64,000 bases of DNA from DATEDA01 sp963754305 (GCA_963754305.1 CAVWFR010000036.1:62001-126000); one strand, 5' to 3'; counted from the first letter of the stretch, positions 18,292-27,269 are shown. The notes: generated by a model not told the origin, from the sequence alone. Made by a program: numbers and translations.

Positions 18292-18648
18292 TCAGGCGGA
18301 GAACGACGACCCGCAGCCGCAGGTGCTGGTGGCGTTCGGGTTCTTGATCACGAACTGCGCGCCCTCGACCCCCTCGCTGTAGTCGATCTCGGCGCCCACG
18401 AGGTACTGGTAGCTCATCGCGTCGATCAGCAGCGTGACGCCGTTCTTCTCCATCGCGGTGTCATCCTCGTTCGTCACCTCGTCGAACGTAAAGCCGTACT
18501 GGAAGCCGGAGCAGCCGCCGCCGCTCACGAACACCCGCAGCTTCAGCGCCGCGTTGCCTTCCTCGTCGATCAGCTGCTTGACCTTGTTCGCGGCGCTGTC
18601 GGTGAAGACGAGCGGCGCAGGCAGTTCGGTGGCGGTCGGGGCGTTCAT
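18292..18648 (-). CDS. erpA: Iron-sulfur cluster insertion protein ErpA
   Basis: A-type Fe-S carrier that delivers clusters to apo-enzymes of respiration and isoprenoid synthesis; 118 residues, cytoplasmic dimer. The three ligand cysteines are in GGGCSGFQYGF (Cys46) and CGCG (Cys110, Cys112). The N-terminal FTDSAANKVKQLIDEEGN and GAEIDYSEGVEGAQFVIKNPNATSTC blocks are typical of ErpA rather than IscA. ATG 18648 has GGAGAG 6-7 bases upstream. Convergent with the M23 peptidase. Confidence 0.96.
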   Translation of the reverse strand: MNAPTATELPAPLVFTDSAANKVKQLIDEEGNAALKLRVFVSGGGCSGFQYGFTFDEVTNEDDTAMEKNGVTLLIDAMSYQYLVGAEIDYSEGVEGAQFVIKNPNATSTCGCGSSFSA

Positions 18649-18822
18649 TCGTTGCTCTCCTGGGGATCTCTGACAGTGATTATCCGCGTCCTGGGGAGAT
18701 GAGGTCAAATGCGTGCTCCACAACCCGGACCAGTGCAATACCCCGCCTCACGACAGGGTAAGCAGGTTGAATCAATGCCTTAGCACGGGCGCTCGCCCGT
18801 CGCCCCCACACCCACACGAACC

Positions 18823-21051
18823 ATGCGCACATCTTCTCGCCTCGCCAACCTCGCTGCGGCCTGCCTCCTTCCTGCGCTCCTCGCGTCGCCCTTCCCGGCG
18901 TCCGCGCAAGCCGAGGTGACCGCGCCGAACCGACCGAGGATTTGTCTCGTCCTCTCCGGCGGCGGCGCGCGCGGCGCCGCGCACATCGGCGTGCTGAGGG
19001 TGCTGGAGGAACTGCGCGTGCCGGTCGACTGCATCGCCGGTACGAGCATGGGATCGATCGTAGGCGGCGCCTACGCAACGGGAATGACCGTGGCCGAAAT
19101 GGAGCAGACCATTGCCGGGGTCTCGACCGAACTGCTGATCAGGGAAAAGCCGCCCCGCCAGGAACGTGCGATCCGGCGCAAGGCCGACGACCGAACGAAT
19201 CTTTTCGGTGTCGAGCTGGGGCTCCGCGCCGGCGAAGTGCTGTTTCCCAAGGGGCTCGTCTCGGGCGTGCAGCTCGAGACCGTGCTGCGGCGCCTGTCGA
19301 AGGCGGAGGGGTTCCGAAAGTTCAACGACCTGCCGATCCCGTTCCGGGCGGTGGCGACCGACCTCGTGAGCGGCAAGGCGGTGGTGTTCAGCGAGGGCGA
19401 GTTGCCGAACGTCATGCGCGCGAGCATGTCGGTGCCGGGCGCGGTCGACCCGGTGGTGATCGGCGACATGATGCTCGTGGACGGCGGGCTCACCGACAAC
19501 CTGCCGGTCAACATCGCCCGCACGATGGGGGCCGATATCGTGATCGCGGTAAATCTCGGCACGCCGCTCATGAAGCGCGACGACCTCACTTCGATCTTCG
19601 GCGTCACCGGGCAGATGATCAACATCCTCACCGAGCAGAACGTGCAGGTCTCGCTCGCTTCGCTCAAGCCCACCGATATCCTGATCTCGCCCGAGCTCGG
19701 CGGCTTCTCGGCGGGCGACTTCGACCATCTTCCGCAAACGGTGCCGATCGGCGAGGCGGCAGCGCGCAAAGTCGCCGATCGCCTGTCGCAGCTCAGCCTG
19801 CCCGCCGAGCAATACGCTGCGCTTCGCAAGCGTCAGCTGGCCGTCGCGCCGCCCGATCTGCGGCCGATCGACGAAATTCGGTTTCCCGGGCTCGAGCGTG
19901 TCAATCCCGACTACGCCCGCGCCGAGATGGAGACCCAGACCGGCCAGCCGCTCGACCAGCAGACGCTCGACCGCGACATGCTGCGCCTCTACGGCACCGA
20001 CGACTTCGAGCACGTGAAGTACCGGACCGTCGAGGAGGGGGGCAGGCGGATCCTCGAGGTCGATGCGGTCGAAAAGTCGTGGGGACCGAACTACCTGCGC
20101 TTCGGTCTCGGGCTTTCCTCGGACTTCCAGGGCGATGCGTACTACAACCTGCTCGGGAGCTACCGGCGCACCTGGCTCAACCGGCTCGGGGGCGAGTGGC
20201 GGGTCGACCTGCAGGTCGGGCGCACCTCCCGCGCATACACCGAGTTCTATCAGCCGCTTGACGCGCGGCAGTATTTCTTCGTCGCGCCCTACGCCGAGTT
20301 CCATCGGCGCAGCTACGATCTCTTCGACAACAACCAGCGCCTGGCGGAGTACGACGTGCGCTACAACCGCGTGGGCATCGACGTCGGCAGCCAGTTCACG
20401 CGCTACGGCGAGGTGCGCGTCGGGATGCTAACCGGCACGCTCAACGCGTCGCTCGACACCGGCCCGCAGTCGCTCGCGCCGCCGACCGGGAACATCGGCC
20501 AGGGTGCGTGGCGGACCCGGCTCTTCTTCGACCAGCTCGACAGTGTGAACTTCCCGCGCGCCGGCTACGTCGGCACGCTGGACGTCTTCGGCTCGCGCGC
20601 CGGGCTGGGAGCCGACACGACCTACACGAAGTGGCTCTTCGACGGCACCGCGGCGAAGTCGTTCGGCGCTCACACGTTCAACCTCGGCTGGCGGTTCGGG
20701 GGGCGCATCGGCCCGGACCCGCTGCCGGGCTACGACCAGTTCCAGTGGGGCGGCTTCCTGCAGCAGTCGGGTTACCGCACCGGCGCGCTATATGGCGAGA
20801 CCATCTCGTTCGGACGCCTCGTGTACTTCAATCGGCTGCTCCACCTGCCTTTGCTCGAAGGGGTCTATGTCGGCGCCTCGCTCGAGCTCGGCAAGGTCGG
20901 CGATCCGCTCGTTCCGGGCAACCAGCCCGGAACGTTGCGGTCGGCGTCGGCGTTCTTCGGCGTCGACTCGCCGATCGGGCCGATCTATCTCGGGTATGGC
21001 CGCGCGGAGGGCGGGTTCGGGAGCTTCTACTTCTTCCTCGGGCGGCCGTGA
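18823..21051 (+). CDS. Patatin phospholipase fused to an Omp85-type barrel (type Vd, PlpD-like)
   Basis: 742 residues in three parts: signal peptide (1-29, cut after SAQA), patatin domain (about 36-320) and, after a POTRA-like segment (about 330-400), a 16-strand BamA-like barrel (about 405-742). The patatin oxyanion loop is SGGGARG (45-51), the nucleophile GTSMGS (Ser75) and the aspartate in VDGGLTDN (about 219), so the enzyme is intact. The last residues GGFGSFYFFLGRP resemble a barrel C-terminal strand. PlpD-type proteins secrete their own lipase across the outer membrane (type Vd). It stands alone in front of the Gfa gene. Confidence 0.93.
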   Translation: MRTSSRLANLAAACLLPALLASPFPASAQAEVTAPNRPRICLVLSGGGARGAAHIGVLRVLEELRVPVDCIAGTSMGSIVGGAYATGMTVAEMEQTIAGVSTELLIREKPPRQERAIRRKADDRTNLFGVELGLRAGEVLFPKGLVSGVQLETVLRRLSKAEGFRKFNDLPIPFRAVATDLVSGKAVVFSEGELPNVMRASMSVPGAVDPVVIGDMMLVDGGLTDNLPVNIARTMGADIVIAVNLGTPLMKRDDLTSIFGVTGQMINILTEQNVQVSLASLKPTDILISPELGGFSAGDFDHLPQTVPIGEAAARKVADRLSQLSLPAEQYAALRKRQLAVAPPDLRPIDEIRFPGLERVNPDYARAEMETQTGQPLDQQTLDRDMLRLYGTDDFEHVKYRTVEEGGRRILEVDAVEKSWGPNYLRFGLGLSSDFQGDAYYNLLGSYRRTWLNRLGGEWRVDLQVGRTSRAYTEFYQPLDARQYFFVAPYAEFHRRSYDLFDNNQRLAEYDVRYNRVGIDVGSQFTRYGEVRVGMLTGTLNASLDTGPQSLAPPTGNIGQGAWRTRLFFDQLDSVNFPRAGYVGTLDVFGSRAGLGADTTYTKWLFDGTAAKSFGAHTFNLGWRFGGRIGPDPLPGYDQFQWGGFLQQSGYRTGALYGETISFGRLVYFNRLLHLPLLEGVYVGASLELGKVGDPLVPGNQPGTLRSASAFFGVDSPIGPIYLGYGRAEGGFGSFYFFLGRP

Positions 21052-21186
21052 GCGGCCGCGAGCGGGCAAGCGGTTTCGGCCGATCGTCGGTGTGGAGCGC
21101 CCACGCTTGCCCGAACCCGGTCATCGGGCGCAAGATTTGTCGTCGCACGCTTTTTCCAAGCCCCAAGTTCAAGAGGAGGAATCATC

Positions 21187-21762
21187 ATGAGCAGCGTCAA
21201 GATACATCCGGCGGTCGACGGTGGACTGAAACCCGCGGCAAAGGACTTTGCAGGCGGAACGCTGTCTTGCAACTGCCCGCAGAACAAGGTCGAGATAACG
21301 ATCAAGGGGCAGTGCGCACACAATCACGTGTGCGGCTGCACCAAGTGCTGGAAACCCAACGGGGCCCTGTTCTCGCAAGTCGCCGTCGTGGGGCGCGACA
21401 ACCTCGGCGTCAAGGCGAACGGCAACAAGCTCGCGGTCGTGGATTCCAAGGCAACCATTCAGCGCCATGCCTGCAAGGAGTGCGGCGTCCACATGTACGG
21501 CCGGATCGAGAACAAGGCCCATCCGCTTTACGGGTTCGATTTCATTCACACCGAGCGCTCGAACGAATCGGGCTGGGCGCCGCCTGAATTCGCGGCCTTT
21601 GTCTCCTCGATCATCGAAGCGGGTGCAAGCCCCGATAACATGGGTGCGGTCAGGGCAAGGTTGAAAGAATTGAAGCTCGAGCCTTACGATTGCCTGTCCC
21701 CGCCCCTGATGGATTTCATCGCGACTCAAACGGCCAAGGCCTCCGGCAAGCTGCGCGCGTGA
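21187..21762 (+). CDS. gfa: S-(hydroxymethyl)glutathione synthase (Gfa)
   Basis: Glutathione-dependent formaldehyde-activating enzyme, 191 residues, which speeds formation of S-hydroxymethylglutathione for formaldehyde removal. Zinc cysteines: LSCNCP (28-33 region), HNHVCGCTKCWKP and HACKECGVHMYGR, all conserved, and the GWAPPEFAAFVSS block is typical. A strong AAGAGGAGG lies 6-8 bases upstream of the ATG. The usual partner, a class III alcohol dehydrogenase, is not in the window. Stands between the patatin-barrel gene and the convergent HdeD gene. Confidence 0.94.
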   Translation: MSSVKIHPAVDGGLKPAAKDFAGGTLSCNCPQNKVEITIKGQCAHNHVCGCTKCWKPNGALFSQVAVVGRDNLGVKANGNKLAVVDSKATIQRHACKECGVHMYGRIENKAHPLYGFDFIHTERSNESGWAPPEFAAFVSSIIEAGASPDNMGAVRARLKELKLEPYDCLSPPLMDFIATQTAKASGKLRA

Positions 21763-21812
21763 CGCAGTGCGTCTACTTCTCCCTCGAGCGGCCGTGAGCG
21801 GTGCGCCGGCAC

Positions 21813-22382
21813 TCAGGTCGCGGCGGTGGTACGCCCGGCGCGCCCCTTCAGCTTGAACGCGAGGACGAGGAGCAGGATGCCGAAGAAGATGGCGTAGGCG
21901 CCGATCACCCACATCAGCGCCAACGCCCCCTGGCCGGGCTGCAGGAAGATCAGCGCGCCGAAGACGACCGACAGCACGCCCGACAGCCCGAGCAGCCACT
22001 CGCCCTCGATCTCTTTCCGCAGCCGGATCGCCGCGACGATCTGGAAGATCCCCATCACGAACGCCCACGCGCCGATGAACAGCACGAGCACGAGCGCCGT
22101 CATCCCCGGCCAGAAGAAGGTCACGATGCCGGCCGCGATGCCGAGCAGGCCCACGATCACGAGCGACCAGAAGGGCTTGCCCTGATCGCGGACCCTGAAC
22201 GCATGTACGAGCGACAGTACGCCGTCTGCCAGGGTGAAGGCGCCCCAGACGAGCACCACCGCCGCTAGCGTTTTCCCGGGCCACACGAAAGCGAAGATCC
22301 CGAACAGCACCGAAACGACACCTCTTAGCGCTAACCAGCCCCAGTTGCGGCCTAGGTTTTCCAGCATTGCGCTAGTGGGCAT
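21813..22382 (-). CDS. HdeD family membrane protein
   Basis: 189 residues with six membrane helices in three pairs, the DUF308/HdeD pattern. Characteristic stretches: NWGWLALRGVVSVLFGIFAFVWPG and GEWLLGLSGVLSVVFGALIFLQPG, which repeat the same helix-turn-PG signature. HdeD is an inner-membrane acid-resistance protein in E. coli; in other bacteria its role is undefined. ATG 22382 has AGGAG 6 bases upstream. Confidence 0.9.
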   Translation of the reverse strand: MPTSAMLENLGRNWGWLALRGVVSVLFGIFAFVWPGKTLAAVVLVWGAFTLADGVLSLVHAFRVRDQGKPFWSLVIVGLLGIAAGIVTFFWPGMTALVLVLFIGAWAFVMGIFQIVAAIRLRKEIEGEWLLGLSGVLSVVFGALIFLQPGQGALALMWVIGAYAIFFGILLLVLAFKLKGRAGRTTAAT

Positions 22383-22681
22383 GCCCTGCTCCTCATAGTT
22401 GCGTTGCGTGCGATCGGGTTCCGCCCGGGGGCCGTCAGCGGCCGCCGGCTCCAAGCCGATTCTGGATCTCGTCGAGATTTCGCTAGAGCTTAACTTTCAT
22501 CTCGTCGGCTGATCAACGTCAGGTCGAGGCAGTCAACGTGGGCGTCGAAGTCACCCGCCGCGCGCGCTGCGCGCTCTCGACCATCGCCATCTACGGGAAC
22601 CGCGCGCCTTCTCCTCCGACCATCGCCTTCAAGCGGGGCCGAGCCGGGCGGCGAGCCGCGCCCGCCGCCCGGCCGTTCGGG

Positions 22682-24223
22682 TCAGCCGCCTGCGCTGGTA
22701 CTCCTCATCATCGCCAGCGCGTCATCGATCGTGAAAGTGTTCGGCTTCTGGATCGGCGGGAAGTCCTTGAAGGTCGCCGCGAACTTGTCCGCGATCGCAT
22801 ACGCACCGTAGAGGATGTACGCGTGATAGAGGATCCAGTCGTAGTACGAGTTGGACGTGACGTCCGCGAATTCGTAGGGGTCCGTGCGCAGGTTGTAGAT
22901 CTTGGGCAGCCGCAGCCGCGTGAACGGCTCCGCCCAGACCTGCAAGGTGCCCTGGCAGCGCTGCTCCATGAACAGGACCTTCCAGTTGTCGTAGCGCAGC
23001 GCCAATATATCGCCGTCGTCGGAGATGTACATGAACAGCTTCCGCGGGCTTTGTTTTTCCTTGCCGGTCAGGTACGGGGCGAGATTGAAGCCGTCGATGT
23101 GGTTTTTGTAGGTCCGGCCGATCGCCTTGTAGCCCTTCTTGGCCTTCTCGACGATGTCGGGCTCGCCGGCCATGGCGAGGAAGGTCGGGAACCAGTCGTG
23201 GTGCTGGACGATCTCGTTCGACACGCTGCCGGCCTTGATCCGGCCCGGCCAGCGCACCAGCAGCGGGACGCGAAAGGCGCCTTCCCAGTTGGTGTTCTTT
23301 TCGCTGCGGAACGGCGTCATGCCGCCGTCGGGCCACGAGTTGCGGTGCGGCCCGTTGTCGGTCGAGTACATCACGAAGGTGTCCTCCGCGATGCCGAGCT
23401 GGTCCAGCAGGTCCAGCATCTGGCCGACGTTCTTGTCGTGATCGATCATCGTGTCGTGGTAGGGCGACTGCCAGCGCCCGGCCTGGCCCAGGCTCTTCTT
23501 CTTGGTGTGCGTGAACAAGTGCATGTGTGTCGTGTTCAGCCAGACGAAGAAGGGCTTGCCGGCCTTCTTCTGGCGCTTGATGAAGTCCGATGCCGCGGCG
23601 ACGAAATCGTCGTCGCAGGTTTCCATGCGCTTCTTGGTCAGCGGGCCGGTGTCCACGATCTTCTGCTTGCCGACCTTGCCCCAGCGCGGCATCTCGGTCG
23701 GGTCGTCCTTCTCGGTCGCCCAGGAATGGATGACGCCGCGCGGACCGACGTTCTTCCGCAGCTCTGGAAAGTCCTTCTCCGGGTAGTAGTCGTACATCTC
23801 CGGCTCTTCCTCGGCGTTCAGGTGGTAGAGGTTGCCGTAGAACTCGTCGAAGCCGTGATTGGTCGGCAGCATGCGATTGAGGTCGCCGAGGTGGTTCTTT
23901 CCGAACTGCCCGGTCGCGTAGCCCTGGTTCTTCAGCGCCGCCGCGATCGTGATGATCTTCTCGTTCATGCCGATCGGGGCGGCGGGAATGCCGACCTTCG
24001 AGAGGCCGGTGCGGAACACGCTCTGGCCGGTGATGAACGACGAGCGGCCGGCGGTGCAGGACTGCTCGCCGTAGGAGTCGGTGAACATCATGCCCTCCTT
24101 CGCCAGGCGGTCGATGTTGGGCGTGCGATAGCCCATCAGACCGTGCGAGTAGCAGCTCAGGTTCGAGATGCCAATGTCGTCGCCCCAGATGACGAGGATA
24201 TTGGGCTTGTCCGTCTTTGCCAT
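22682..24223 (-). CDS. Arylsulfatase (formylglycine type)
   Basis: Type I sulfatase of 513 residues hydrolysing sulfate esters. The activation motif C-T-A-G-R at 56-60 has the Cys56 that must be oxidised to formylglycine; metal ligands D15 D16 (WGDDIG) and the STDNGPHRNSWPDGG block (about 290) are intact, as is HMHLFTH with a catalytic histidine. No N-terminal signal peptide, so it appears cytoplasmic. ATG 24223 has AAAAGGAG close upstream. Activation needs a formylglycine-generating enzyme, yet the nearby one survives only as a C-terminal remnant (25785-26355). Confidence 0.93.
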   Translation of the reverse strand: MAKTDKPNILVIWGDDIGISNLSCYSHGLMGYRTPNIDRLAKEGMMFTDSYGEQSCTAGRSSFITGQSVFRTGLSKVGIPAAPIGMNEKIITIAAALKNQGYATGQFGKNHLGDLNRMLPTNHGFDEFYGNLYHLNAEEEPEMYDYYPEKDFPELRKNVGPRGVIHSWATEKDDPTEMPRWGKVGKQKIVDTGPLTKKRMETCDDDFVAAASDFIKRQKKAGKPFFVWLNTTHMHLFTHTKKKSLGQAGRWQSPYHDTMIDHDKNVGQMLDLLDQLGIAEDTFVMYSTDNGPHRNSWPDGGMTPFRSEKNTNWEGAFRVPLLVRWPGRIKAGSVSNEIVQHHDWFPTFLAMAGEPDIVEKAKKGYKAIGRTYKNHIDGFNLAPYLTGKEKQSPRKLFMYISDDGDILALRYDNWKVLFMEQRCQGTLQVWAEPFTRLRLPKIYNLRTDPYEFADVTSNSYYDWILYHAYILYGAYAIADKFAATFKDFPPIQKPNTFTIDDALAMMRSTSAGG

Positions 24224-24302
24224 GCTTTTCTCCTTTTGGTTGCCTGTCACTACCGACCGTGCTTTGCGACTCGTTGCCTTGCTCTTCGCCACTCAAATCT
24301 CC

Positions 24303-24776
24303 TCAACCGAACGGCCCGACGCCGAACACCATGCTCGCGATCGCGAAGAGGCCGATCGCGAGCAGCAGGAGTGCCACCATCAGCGTCAGCGAAACGGGAA
24401 ATTGACTTTCGGCGTGAATCAGCCCGTCCGCCTTCATCGCCGCGCGTTCCCGGCGCAACCCGACCATGAACGACACGTGATAGCCGATGCCGACCACGAG
24501 CATCGCGATGCCGAGCAGTACCAGCGCGACGCCGAAGTGACGCGCCGCCTCGCTGCTTTTCAGGACCTCCGTCTCATGCAGCTTCTGAAAGACCTGGAAG
24601 ATCGTGAAGCCGAAGCCGATCAGCGACAGCGAGGTGCGGATCACCGACATCAGCGTCCGGTCGGCGCTCATGCGCGTGCGCTGGAACGACATCCCGGTGC
24701 GCCGCGACGCGAGCTCGGTCGAGATGCTGGCGGAATCCGATTCCGAGGTGATCCGCGCTTTGCGGTCGGTTGCCAT
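24303..24776 (-). CDS. DUF202 membrane protein (YidH-like)
   Basis: 157 residues with a polar N-terminus and three membrane helices (about 48-66, 82-104, 130-152). The segment SFQRTRMSADRTLMSVIRTSLSLIGFGFTIFQVF is the DUF202 signature (RT-x-LA-xx-RTxL). Inner membrane, role unknown. Part of a same-strand run with MarC and DUF1622; 24 bp separate it from MarC, whose stop lies just upstream, so the four could form one transcript leading into the arylsulfatase gene. Confidence 0.88.
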   Translation of the reverse strand: MATDRKARITSESDSASISTELASRRTGMSFQRTRMSADRTLMSVIRTSLSLIGFGFTIFQVFQKLHETEVLKSSEAARHFGVALVLLGIAMLVVGIGYHVSFMVGLRRERAAMKADGLIHAESQFPVSLTLMVALLLLAIGLFAIASMVFGVGPFG

Positions 24777-24799
24777 GTCCCGGAGCTATTGCGGCTGCG

Positions 24800-25435
24800 C
24801 TACAGCAGCCCGAGCTCGTGCAGCCCGCGGAGGATCATCTCAACCGCGAGGGCGACCTGCAGCACGCCCAGCACCGCGCCCAGCACCTGCAGCACCATTG
24901 CGGTGACTCCGCCCATCATCCGGCGCGCGTAGAGCATCGCGAGCAGGTTCAGCACCATCACCCCGATCAGGATCGCGAGGATACTCGCGGTACGCGCCGC
25001 GTCGTGGCTGTTGGCGAGGAAGACGATGAGCGCCGCGATGCCGTAGGGTGTGACGACGGTGGGAAACGTGATCCGCATCGCGGCCGCCATCGGCGCAGCC
25101 GGGAGCGGCGGCGGCGCGGGATGCACCGGCTGGTACTGCTCGAGGACCAGGCTCAGCCCGACGAGCAGAAAGATCACCCCGCCCGCGAGCAGCAGCGCGG
25201 GGATCGAGATGTTCCAGTTCTCGAGCAGCGCCTGGCCGAGGAAGCCTCCGGCCACCACCGCGACCACTGCGAGCGCGAACGCACGCACGGCGATAGCCTT
25301 CATCGTCGCCTCGTCCGCGTCGCGGGTCAGCTGCACGAAGGGGCCGACGATCTTAAGCGGCCCGAGCGTGACGAAGAGCAGCGTGAACACCGCGCCCAGT
25401 CCCAGCAGGGCGTTCGCCTCAGGTGCGCCTTGCAT
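24800..25435 (-). CDS. MarC family membrane protein
   Basis: 211 residues with six membrane helices. GLGAVFTLLFVTLGPLKIVGPF at the N-terminus and the mid-protein TFPTVVTPYGIAALIVFLAN (P..V.P.GIA) repeat are the MarC/UPF0056 signature. Family members were once linked to multiple antibiotic resistance but their transport role is unproven. ATG 25435 has GGAG 6 bases upstream and overlaps the end of the DUF1622 gene by 17 bp. Confidence 0.9.
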   Translation of the reverse strand: MQGAPEANALLGLGAVFTLLFVTLGPLKIVGPFVQLTRDADEATMKAIAVRAFALAVVAVVAGGFLGQALLENWNISIPALLLAGGVIFLLVGLSLVLEQYQPVHPAPPPLPAAPMAAAMRITFPTVVTPYGIAALIVFLANSHDAARTASILAILIGVMVLNLLAMLYARRMMGGVTAMVLQVLGAVLGVLQVALAVEMILRGLHELGLL

Positions 25436-25781
25436 CGCCGTCTCCTCCCCGCCGGTACTCGAGCTCGATGTCGCGATCCAGGAAGAAGGTGAGGAACGTG
25501 CGGATCGCGGCGATGGCGGCAACCCGGCCGATGTCGTCCCAGTTCGGGGTGATGGTCGTGTGCACGATATCGGCGGCGAGCTGGAACGTGAGCCCGGCGA
25601 CGAGCCAGCGCGCGAAGCCGAGCCAGACACCGCGCTTCTCTGCGTCGCTCGCGCGCTGCTTCAGCATGACGCGAAAGATACCGCTCGCGGCTTCCAACCC
25701 GCCGATCGCGATGACGAGGAGCGCCAGCGCCTCCAGTACGAGCGCGAGGTAGTGCGCGGCAAGGTGCAGCGTCTGCTCCAT
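25419..25781 (-). CDS. DUF1622 membrane protein
   Basis: 120 residues with three hydrophobic segments (about 8-30, 55-75, 85-100). The stretch ARWLVAGLTFQLAADIVHTTITPNWDDIGRVAAIAAIRTFLTFFLDRDIE is diagnostic for DUF1622. Inner membrane, unknown function. Its 3' end overlaps MarC by 17 bp, so the two are translationally linked. It starts 4 bp after the end of the composite pseudogene. Confidence 0.9.
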   Translation of the reverse strand: MEQTLHLAAHYLALVLEALALLVIAIGGLEAASGIFRVMLKQRASDAEKRGVWLGFARWLVAGLTFQLAADIVHTTITPNWDDIGRVAAIAAIRTFLTFFLDRDIELEYRRGGDGDARRT

Positions 25782-25784
25782 GAC

Positions 25785-26355
25785 CTATAGCGATGGGCGC
25801 ACGATGCAGCGGAAGCCGAGGTGGCCGATCGCGGTGTCGACGGGCTGCGCCATGCGGGCCGCGGGCCGGTAGCGCCGGCAGTAGTTCGGCGCGCACAAAT
25901 AGGAGCCGCCCTTCATGACCTTCCTTGGAATCCGCACGCCGGGCGTGCGCGGGTCGTAGCTGTGCTCCGCCTCCCCACCGCGGGGATTTTCGATGGTGCA
26001 GCAAGCGTGCTCGTATTCACGCTCGGCGTCGGTGTGATGAACGATCAGCATCAGGTGCGCGCCGCTGCCGGCCGCAGTGTACTGGAGCATCTGCAGGTCG
26101 CCGTCGGAGTTGCCGAACGCCGCGATCGGGCGGCGGCCGATATGCGTCTGGATTCCCACCGTTTGCCCGGCCCGTCGTCGATGAGATCGATGGCCGGTAG
26201 CTTCATCAATACCGGCTTGCCATCACGCACCTCGTATTCTGGTCGAGCTGTTCCTTGCTGAACGACGGTGCGGCGTCCTACGCGGAAGCGAGAGACGGCA
26301 CGAGCGCGGCGGCGAGGAGCAGAGCGCTTGCGAGGCGACGGGTCACGGAACTCAT
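25785..26355 (-). pseudogene. Scar of three fused gene remnants (DUF3300 start, HAD phosphatase end, formylglycine-enzyme end)
   Basis: Read on the minus strand. From ATG 26355 (AGGAG 5 bases upstream) comes a signal peptide ending LVPSLASA, an in-frame TAG (26280-26278), then DAAPSFSKEQLDQ, resembling the start of DUF3300 proteins. Next a HAD-phosphatase C-terminal part, RDGKPVLMKLPAIDLIDDGPGK, then, after a missing base near 26160-26164, VGIQTHIGRRPIAAFGNSDGD and LIVHHTDAEREYEHA. This runs in frame into the end of a formylglycine-generating enzyme: NPRGG, RIPRKVMKGGSYLCAPNYCRRYRPAAR and HLGFRCIVR, with both catalytic-region cysteines. Large deletions have joined three separate genes. The final 124-codon open frame could still be translated from a GTG at 26159 but is unlikely to fold. 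Confidence 0.72.
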
Positions 26356-26793
26356 CTCAGCTCCTGCTGCGGTAGACGGGGCGACCAGGCGGCGCCGAGC
26401 GGGCCGAAGAATACCACCGCCCGAACGCCGGCAGATCCGCGGGCGCCCTCTAGCGCCGCATCCGCCGATCGTAGGCGCGCGAGATACGCTCGATCAGCGT
26501 CGGATCGCGCGCCGTCGCACCGGAGGCGTCGAGCTCGACCCGCACGCCGCCGTCGGCCGCGCGCGGGCGTTCGCGACCACGTCGATGCCCTTGGGCGTGC
26601 AGCGGACTCGCCGGCGCCCCGATCCTCCGCGGTGATGCGCACGCCCCGATCCTCGAACGCCCCGATAGCCGCCGACCATGACCGGTGAAAGGCGGAGGGA
26701 GGTGCGGTGACGCAAAGGCCGCGGCGAGAAGCGGAAAGGCGAGCAACCCGACGCGAGAGGGCGCCGGACCCGGACGCGACGCTGATCCGGCGA
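26356..26793. other. Gap beside the scar; no intact gene
   Basis: Short antisense and sense frames exist but none has a ribosome site plus plausible composition. A minus-strand frame ending RDPTLIERISRAYDRRMRR (near 26460-26520) is suggestive of a degraded coding end but could not be assigned. Probably more debris of the same deletions. Confidence 0.3.
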
Positions 26794-27201
26794 TCAGGTC
26801 GACTTGGCGAGCTTGAGCTCGACCGGCTTCGTCTCGCTCGCCGCCGGCATATACACGAGCCGTCCCTCGACGACCGCGCCGAGATGCATCTCGAGCGCGG
26901 TGTAGTGGACGTCGCCGGTCACCCGCGAGCGCGGCTGCAGCTCGAGGAACTCGGCGGCGTGTACCGGCCCGACGATGGTACCGTTGACGACGAGATGCGA
27001 AACACGGATCTCGCCCTCCACCCGCGCCTGCTCGCTAACCACCAGCGTCGTCTGCTGGCCGTCGGCGGTGCGCACATCGCCCTTGACCTCGCCGTCGACG
27101 CGCAGGCCGCCGGAGAACGAGATGTGCCCCTCGATCCGGGTGCCCGCACCGATCAGGCTGTCGATCCGAGTCTGCGGTTTGCTCGATTTCGTGCCGAACA
27201 T
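26794..27201 (-). CDS. Bactofilin
   Basis: Cytoskeletal polymer-forming protein, 135 residues, a right-handed beta-helix (about 12-115) that assembles into filaments under the membrane. The repeat pattern shows in RIDSLIGAGTRIEGHISFSGGLRVDGEVKGDV and ARVEGEIRVSHLVVNGTIVGPV. ATG 27201 has GGGAGGAG 6 bases upstream. It is preceded by DUF6776 and argC in the same direction, a conserved betaproteobacterial order in which erpA would normally come next. Confidence 0.94.
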   Translation of the reverse strand: MFGTKSSKPQTRIDSLIGAGTRIEGHISFSGGLRVDGEVKGDVRTADGQQTTLVVSEQARVEGEIRVSHLVVNGTIVGPVHAAEFLELQPRSRVTGDVHYTALEMHLGAVVEGRLVYMPAASETKPVELKLAKST

Positions 27202-27269
27202 TTCGATCTCCTCCCGCTGGTTTTCACGCTCCGAGAGCGCATAGCCCCCGTGCTCCCCGAGCCCTCTGC

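Noticed and set aside
18772..20304. 510-codon frame opposite the patatin-barrel gene
   Set aside because: Histidine/Arg-rich antisense translation without motifs; the sense strand encodes a complete type Vd protein.
22538..24469. 643-codon plus-strand frame opposite the arylsulfatase
   Set aside because: Antisense shadow of a high-G+C gene; Arg/Val/Leu-rich low-information translation, no ribosome site, opposite gene has full catalytic motifs.
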